Below, piece by piece: positions 59,740-64,000 of a stretch of 64,000 nucleotides of DNA. A program made the position numbers and the translations under genes. The stretch comes from CAIWHR01 sp039931775 (GTDB taxonomy: Bacteria > Pseudomonadota > Gammaproteobacteria > Burkholderiales > Casimicrobiaceae): the NCBI GenBank assembly GCA_039931775.1, contig JBDTRG010000189.1, forward strand, positions 84,157 through 148,156. Reading direction: 5' to 3'. A model generated the notes under the pieces. That model saw only the letters and a program-made list of their open reading frames with translations. It was not told where the DNA came from and made no database searches. Positions within the stretch are counted from its first letter, which is position 1, and every line of letters starts with the position of its first letter.

Positions 59740-59775
59740 CCCGTCGTTGCGCAATGCTTGCGGCGGACGCCCCGA

Positions 59776-61188
59776 TTACAGGCTGAAGTACATGTCGTAC
59801 TCGACCGGGTGTGTCGTCATCCGGAAGCGAGTGACCTCTTCCATCTTGAGTGCGATATAGCCCTCGAGCATGTCGTCGGTGAACACGCCGCCCTTCGTCA
59901 GGAACGCGCGGTCCCGATCAAGGTGGTCGAGCGCCTCGTCGAGCGACGCGCACGGGTGCGGCACCTTCGCGGCTTCTTCCGGCTCGAGGTCGTATAGGTT
60001 CTTGTCCATCGGATCGCCGGGGTGAATCTTGTTCTGGATGCCGTCGAGGCCGGCCATCAGCATCGCCGCGAACGCCAGGTACGGATTCGCGGTCGGATCG
60101 GGGAAGCGGACTTCGATGCGACGGCCCTTCGGACTGGCGACGTACGGGATACGGATCGCCGCCGAACGGTTCCGCGCCGAATACGCGAGGTTGATCGGCG
60201 CCTCGAAGCCGGGGACCAGGCGCTTGTAGGAGTTGGTGCCCGGATTGGTGATCGCGTTCAGCGCCTTCGCATGCTTGATGATGCCGCCGATGTAATACAA
60301 CGCCATGTCTGAAAGGCCCGCATATCCGTCGCCGGCGAAGAGGTTCTTGCCGTCCTTCCAGATCGACTGGTGGACGTGCATGCCCGACCCGTTGTCGCCG
60401 ACGATGGGCTTCGGCATGAACGTTGCCGTCTTGCCATACGCGGCCGCGGTGTTGTGCACGGCATACTTCAGGATCTGCAGCCAGTCGGCCCGCTTTACCA
60501 GCGTCTCGAACTTGGTGCCGATCTCGCATTGTCCGGCATTGGCGACCTCGTGGTGGTGCACTTCGACCTCGACGCCCATCTGCTCCATCGCGAGGCACAT
60601 CGCCGACCGGACATCCTGCAGGGAATCGACTGGCGGAACCGGGAAATAGCCGCCCTTGACCGTCGGCCGATGGCCCATGTTGCCGCCCTCGAACTTCTCG
60701 GCGCCCGACCATGCCGCTTCGGACGAGAACACCTTGCAATAGCTGCCCGACATGTCGACCGACCACTCGACCGCATCGAAGACGAAGAACTCGGGCTCCG
60801 GGCCGAAGTAGGAGGTGTCGCCCAATCCCGTCGACTTGAGATAGGCCTCGGCGCGCTTCGCGAGCGAGCGCGGGTCGCGCTCGTAGCCTTTGCCGTCCGA
60901 GGGCTCGATCACGTCGCAGGTGATGTTGAGTGTCGTCTCGTCCATGAACGGATCGATGTAGGCGGCGTTGGGGTCCGGCATCAGCAGCATGTCGGACGCC
61001 TGGATGCCCTTCCAGCCCGCGATAGACGACCCATCGAACGCATGGCCGCTCTCGAACTTGTCCATCACGAATTGCTTGCTCGGGACCGAGACGTGCTGCT
61101 CCTTGCCGCGGGTGTCCGTGAACCGCAGGTCGACGAACTTGACCTCCTTGTCTTTAAGCATCTTGAGCACGTCGGCGGGACTGGTCAT
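59776..61188 (-). CDS. glnA: Glutamine synthetase type I
   Basis: A 470-residue class I glutamine synthetase that makes glutamine from glutamate, ammonia and ATP as a dodecamer. Motifs include SGHAFDGSSIAGWKGI, FGPEPEFFVFD, HHHEVANAGQCEIGTKF, NGSGMHVHQSIW and NPGTNSYKRLVPGFEAP. The adenylylation site is Tyr399 (KNLYDLEPEE), so GlnE-type control is expected. The ATG at 61188 has AAGGAG six bases upstream and was preferred over a start 14 codons earlier. Upstream lie two NtrC-like palindromes, and downstream is a terminator. ntrB and ntrC follow beyond one gene. Confidence 0.97.
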   Translation of the reverse strand: MTSPADVLKMLKDKEVKFVDLRFTDTRGKEQHVSVPSKQFVMDKFESGHAFDGSSIAGWKGIQASDMLLMPDPNAAYIDPFMDETTLNITCDVIEPSDGKGYERDPRSLAKRAEAYLKSTGLGDTSYFGPEPEFFVFDAVEWSVDMSGSYCKVFSSEAAWSGAEKFEGGNMGHRPTVKGGYFPVPPVDSLQDVRSAMCLAMEQMGVEVEVHHHEVANAGQCEIGTKFETLVKRADWLQILKYAVHNTAAAYGKTATFMPKPIVGDNGSGMHVHQSIWKDGKNLFAGDGYAGLSDMALYYIGGIIKHAKALNAITNPGTNSYKRLVPGFEAPINLAYSARNRSAAIRIPYVASPKGRRIEVRFPDPTANPYLAFAAMLMAGLDGIQNKIHPGDPMDKNLYDLEPEEAAKVPHPCASLDEALDHLDRDRAFLTKGGVFTDDMLEGYIALKMEEVTRFRMTTHPVEYDMYFSL

Positions 61189-61335
61189 GCGAATCTCCTT
61201 GTTGGGGGCTTGATCTACGATGCGTTGCAAAATAGCAGGGAGACAACAGCGAGAACTATGCCATATCGGCGGCGGGCGGAAACCCGTTGCGGCGCAATGG
61301 ATTCCGCGCGGGCCGGGACAACGTTATCAAAAATT

Positions 61336-61352
61336 CGCACCGCTTCGGTGCG
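61336..61352 (-). promoter_or_regulatory. NtrC-binding-site-like palindrome, proximal
   Basis: CGCACCG-CTT-CGGTGCG is a perfect 7-3-7 inverted repeat with the NtrC core GCACC-N5-GGTGC. It lies about 150 bases upstream of the glnA ATG. Because A and T runs flank it, it could alternatively be a weak bidirectional terminator. Confidence 0.6.
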
Positions 61353-61537
61353 GAATTTTCCGCGCCTCGGCCAAACGGGTGCGTTCGGCCCGGCGGATTG
61401 CCCTTTGGGATGTTGCACTGCGGCAATTTGTTGGATTCCGAGGGCGCCGTGCTGTCAAGGCAGCCCAGGACGCGGAAGGAATATCAATAGGTTCATGATA
61501 ATAAACATTTTAAATTTATTTCCTACACCCGACCGCC

Positions 61538-61554
61538 CGCACCGATTCGGTGCA
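61538..61554 (-). promoter_or_regulatory. NtrC-binding-site-like palindrome, distal
   Basis: CGCACCG-ATT-CGGTGCA repeats the same core with six of seven arm pairs, 202 bases from the proximal site. A second copy of the same motif with a different centre argues for protein binding rather than chance. Confidence 0.6.
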
Positions 61555-61589
61555 ACCCGAGGAATCGGCGCTTTTGACCGCCGTGGACA

Positions 61590-62429
61590 TCACGGATAGA
61601 ACATGTAGAGGCGATAGCCGGCCTGCGCAGTCGCGCTGGCGTCGATGAAGACCTTCACGGCGACCTCCGCGTTCGAACCGATGCCGGCCGGCACGTCGGC
61701 GGTTCCCCCGGCGTAGTCGGACGGCGCAAGCGCCCGGCGCACGACGACCCGGTCCTGCGCATCGGTCAGCGTCAACTCGAGGTACGGATACGAAACAGAC
61801 CAGGCGGCCCGGTTGCGCAGCGTCGCCGTGAGCACCAACAGCCCGCGATGCGCGGGGTCGGCCTGCAGGTCGGACGCCTCGATGGACAGAAAGGTCATCG
61901 CGGCGTCACGAAGCGGGCGGATCGCGCAGCCGGCCACTTTGCACATCGCCTCGAGCGCCGGGCGTGCTGGAGGCCAGTGCGCAGCGATCGTGTCGCGGAA
62001 ATGAAATATCCCCTGCGCGACGATCGCGAGCACGAGAACCAGGATGCCCGCCGCGTACGCGAATGTCCGCCGGCGCGACCGCGCGAACCATGACGGCGCC
62101 GGAGTCGAGAATCGATCCTCGTACGGAATCTCGGCGACGTCGTCGAAGGCAGGCCCGGAGGCGACGTCGACCGGCGCCTCGGGCGGAATTTCGAGCGCTC
62201 GCGCATCGCGCAACGTGACGGTGAGAGGGCCGAGAGCCGCTTCGTCGACGGGCGGATCGGCGAGGTCCGGGATGACCGGCGCCGCAAGCGCAACGCTTTG
62301 CGCAACGCCGTCGAACACCGTCTTGCAGTGCCCGCAGCGCACCTGCCCGTCGCGCAACGCGAGTTGCTCGGGTGTCACGCGGAACACGGTCGCGCAACCG
62401 GGGCAGCGTGTGTATTTTTCTTCGGGCAT
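61590..62429 (-). CDS. Zinc-ribbon DUF3426 membrane protein
   Basis: A 279-residue protein. The N-terminal MJ0042-type zinc ribbon has two C-x2-C pairs (YTRCPGCATVFRVTPEQLALRDGQVRCGHCKTVF). After an acidic linker comes a single membrane segment (FAYAAGILVLVLAIVAQGIF) and a C-terminal DUF3426 domain (IRPLRDAAMTFLSIEASDLQADPAHRG; ATLRNRAAWSVSYPYLELTLTDAQ). The function is unknown. It follows prmA in the common betaproteobacterial order accB-accC-prmA-DUF3426. Confidence 0.88.
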   Translation of the reverse strand: MPEEKYTRCPGCATVFRVTPEQLALRDGQVRCGHCKTVFDGVAQSVALAAPVIPDLADPPVDEAALGPLTVTLRDARALEIPPEAPVDVASGPAFDDVAEIPYEDRFSTPAPSWFARSRRRTFAYAAGILVLVLAIVAQGIFHFRDTIAAHWPPARPALEAMCKVAGCAIRPLRDAAMTFLSIEASDLQADPAHRGLLVLTATLRNRAAWSVSYPYLELTLTDAQDRVVVRRALAPSDYAGGTADVPAGIGSNAEVAVKVFIDASATAQAGYRLYMFYP

Positions 62430-62494
62430 CGGAGTGAAACGGCAACCGGTGCAACGTGAAACTGATTTGCGACCCCGCGAAACGCGCGATCGGA

Positions 62495-63403
62495 TCAGGC
62501 GGCGCGCGGTGTGTCGAGTCGCGTTCCTGCCAGGGCGACCCAGCCGTCGTCGCTTTCACAGACGGCGATATTAAACCACCGCCGGTACACCGTCATGACC
62601 GCGTCGGCCTGCGCTTCGAGAATTCCGGACAGTACGATGCGCCCGCCGTTTGCCACGCGACCTTCGATCGCCGGAGCGAGCAGGATCAGCGGATTCGCGA
62701 GTATGTTGGCGACGACGACATCGAAGCGCACGCCGAGGTCTTCGATGCGATCGGGCGCGCGGAAATCAGTGGCAACATCGTTGCGTCGGGCGTTCGACTC
62801 GCTCGCTTCGAGTGCCTGCGGATCGATGTCCGTGCCGACGACTCGCCCGGCGCCGAGCTTCGCCGCGGCGATGGCGAGGATGCCGGATCCGCATCCGTAG
62901 TCGAGCACGGATTCGCCCGCATGGAGCTCGCGCGCAAGCCAGGAGAGGCACAGTCGCGTCGTCGGATGCGACCCTGTACCGAACGCGAGCCCGGGATCGA
63001 GCGCCAGGTTGATGGCCGATGGGTCGACCACCTCGCACCACGACGGGACGATCCAGAGCCGATAGTCGATCCGGATCGGACCGAACTGCGCCTGCGTCGC
63101 GCGCACCCAGTCCTGCTCGGGAACGCCCCACGTCCGGTGAGGCGGAATCGACCTGCCCGCCGCGGCGAGATCCTCGAGCGCCGTGGAAACCTTGGCGGCG
63201 CCCGCGAACAGCGCAGTCAGCCGGGAGACCTGCCATAAACCCGGCGCGGGGCTGCCCGGCTCGCCGTAGAGCGGGGATTCGCCGGGCGTGCCTGCATGAG
63301 GATCGGCGACGTCAACCGAAAGCGCGCCTGCGTCGAGCAGCGCGTCGGCCCACGCTTCCGCGGTCGCGGCGTCGGCGTCGAAGGTGAGGGCGACGTAGCT
63401 CAC
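62495..63403 (-). CDS. prmA: Ribosomal protein L11 methyltransferase
   Basis: A 302-residue PrmA that trimethylates ribosomal protein L11. It has an N-terminal substrate-recognition domain, a linker and the methyltransferase domain with the diagnostic DPGLAFGTGSHPTTRLCLSWL, VLDYGCGSGILAIAAAKLG and VVANILANPL. The length and gene order (29 bases after accC) are typical. It is dispensable in the organisms studied. A 65-base gap precedes the DUF3426 gene. Confidence 0.96.
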   Translation of the reverse strand: MSYVALTFDADAATAEAWADALLDAGALSVDVADPHAGTPGESPLYGEPGSPAPGLWQVSRLTALFAGAAKVSTALEDLAAAGRSIPPHRTWGVPEQDWVRATQAQFGPIRIDYRLWIVPSWCEVVDPSAINLALDPGLAFGTGSHPTTRLCLSWLARELHAGESVLDYGCGSGILAIAAAKLGAGRVVGTDIDPQALEASESNARRNDVATDFRAPDRIEDLGVRFDVVVANILANPLILLAPAIEGRVANGGRIVLSGILEAQADAVMTVYRRWFNIAVCESDDGWVALAGTRLDTPRAA

Positions 63404-63432
63404 GGTGCGTCGATGCCGACCCGCGCCGGAGC

Positions 63433-64000
63433 TCAGCCGGCCTGCTTGCGCTTCGCGAGTTTCTCTTCGAGATAGTGGATCGACGTTCCGCCGCGCAGGA
63501 ATTTTTCATCGAGCAGCAGTTCCTGATGCAGCGGAATGTTGGTCTTGATGCCTTCGACCACCATTTCGGACAGCGCGATGCGCATCCGCGCGATCGCCTG
63601 GTCGCGCGTGTCGCCGTAGGCAATGACCTTGCCGATCATCGAGTCGTAGTACGGCGGGACGAAATAGTTGTGATAGACGTGCGAATCGACGCGGATGCCC
63701 GGCCCGCCCGGCGCGTGGTACGACGTGATGCGTCCCGGCGACGGCACGAACGTGTAGGGATCCTCCGCGTTGATCCGGCACTCGATCGCGTGCCCGCGTC
63801 GCACGATGTCGCGCTGGCGGAAACGCAGTTTCTGTCCGGCGGCGACGCGGATCTGCTCCTGCACGAGGTCGATGCCGGTCGTGAGCTCGGTCACCGGATG
63901 TTCGACCTGAATGCGTGTGTTCATCTCGATGAAGAAGAACTCGTTGTCCTGGAACAGGAATTCGAAGGTCCCGGCGCCGCGGTAGCCGAGCTTCCGGCAC
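63433..64000 (-). CDS. accC: Acetyl-CoA carboxylase biotin carboxylase subunit, C-terminal part
   Basis: The visible 188 codons (the frame enters from the right edge at 63999) encode the second half of AccC. The pieces YRGAGTFEFLFQDNEFFFIEMN, TRIQVEHPVTELTTGIDLV, AIECRINAEDP, PSPGRITSYHAPGGPGIRVDSH and YYDSMIGKVIAYG are highly conserved around the biotin and bicarbonate site. It carboxylates the biotin on AccB, the first committed step of fatty-acid synthesis. The N-terminal ATP-grasp part lies outside the window. prmA follows 29 bases after the stop. Confidence 0.96.
   Translation of the reverse strand, partial: CRKLGYRGAGTFEFLFQDNEFFFIEMNTRIQVEHPVTELTTGIDLVQEQIRVAAGQKLRFRQRDIVRRGHAIECRINAEDPYTFVPSPGRITSYHAPGGPGIRVDSHVYHNYFVPPYYDSMIGKVIAYGDTRDQAIARMRIALSEMVVEGIKTNIPLHQELLLDEKFLRGGTSIHYLEEKLAKRKQAG

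Larger units (their letters stand above)
61189..61589 (-). other. Regulatory region upstream of glnA, no gene
   Basis: The 401 bases between the DUF3426 stop and the glnA start hold no coding frame that looks real. They contain two NtrC-like palindromes (61336-61352, 61538-61554), an AT-rich island at about 61495-61522 and, at 61482-61494, TATCAA-TAGG-TTC, which differs from the IHF consensus by one base. I searched for a -24/-12 promoter oriented toward glnA and found none that is convincing. Confidence 0.7.

Noticed and set aside
61189..61335. A possible sigma-54 -24/-12 promoter for glnA.
   Set aside because: The best candidate has GG and GC ten bases apart but lacks the TGGCAC and TTGC flanks. 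I did not annotate it.
1..64000. tRNA, rRNA, CRISPR arrays, insertion sequences, integrases and prophage genes.
   Set aside because: Looked for while reading, but no cloverleaf-like, repeat-spacer, transposase or integrase signals were recognised.

Overview
The window is a high-GC (by eye well above 60%), gene-dense bacterial chromosome segment. It most resembles a betaproteobacterium of the Burkholderiales/Nitrosomonadales kind. The pointers are a DUF3460 gene, the accC-prmA-DUF3426 order, ubiE/ubiJ/ubiB, the pilTU locus divergent from yggS-proC-yggT, glnA with ntrBC, and lptD-surA divergent from amgK-murU. I saw no rRNA, tRNA, CRISPR array, insertion sequence or prophage. Long antisense reading frames are common, as expected at this GC, and are not annotated.

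Layout. 1-8.8 kb: membrane protein fragment, AzlCD amino-acid exporter, an unusual GH31 glycosidase, pdxA-rsmA, a VapBC-type toxin-antitoxin pair with an operator-like repeat, then yggT-proC-yggS. 8.8-15.9 kb: pilT-pilU behind a consensus sigma-54 promoter, then the ubiquinone genes ubiE, ubiJ and ubiB interspersed with a Tim44-like and a hemolysin-III-like membrane protein. 16-19.8 kb: a polyamine-type ABC importer (potABCD). 19.8-31.5 kb: an envelope polysaccharide/LPS region with two GT9 and two GT4 glycosyltransferases interleaved with two asparagine-synthase-like amidotransferases, an O-antigen-ligase-like protein, a VanZ protein and an isoprenylcysteine-methyltransferase-like protein.

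31.5-42.4 kb is the most interesting part. An exported hydrolase and a condensation-domain acyltransferase precede a compact set of fatty-acid genes: a FabL-type enoyl reductase, a FabG reductase, an extra-long AcpXL-like acyl carrier protein, a double-hotdog dehydratase, an intact ketosynthase, a second ketosynthase with Ser in place of the nucleophilic Cys, and a single protein fusing a holo-ACP synthase to an LpxL/HtrB-type lipid A acyltransferase. msbA, the lipid A flippase gene, lies convergent next door. I infer a dedicated machine that builds, carries and transfers a special (possibly very long) acyl chain to lipid A or a related lipid, analogous to the rhizobial acpXL cluster but with novel domain organisation.

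42.5-54.3 kb: ferredoxin, hydrolase, rRNA methyltransferase, DUF3460, surA-lptD, amgK-murU (peptidoglycan sugar recycling), oligopeptidase A, a glutaredoxin-like protein and xthA. 54.3-56.4 kb is a small accessory patch with two unrelated methyltransferases and a short second copy of an internal xthA segment. 56.4-64 kb: ntrC, ntrB, a DUF4124 protein, glnA with its own terminator and two NtrC-like upstream sites, a DUF3426 protein, prmA and the 3' part of accC, which runs off the right edge.
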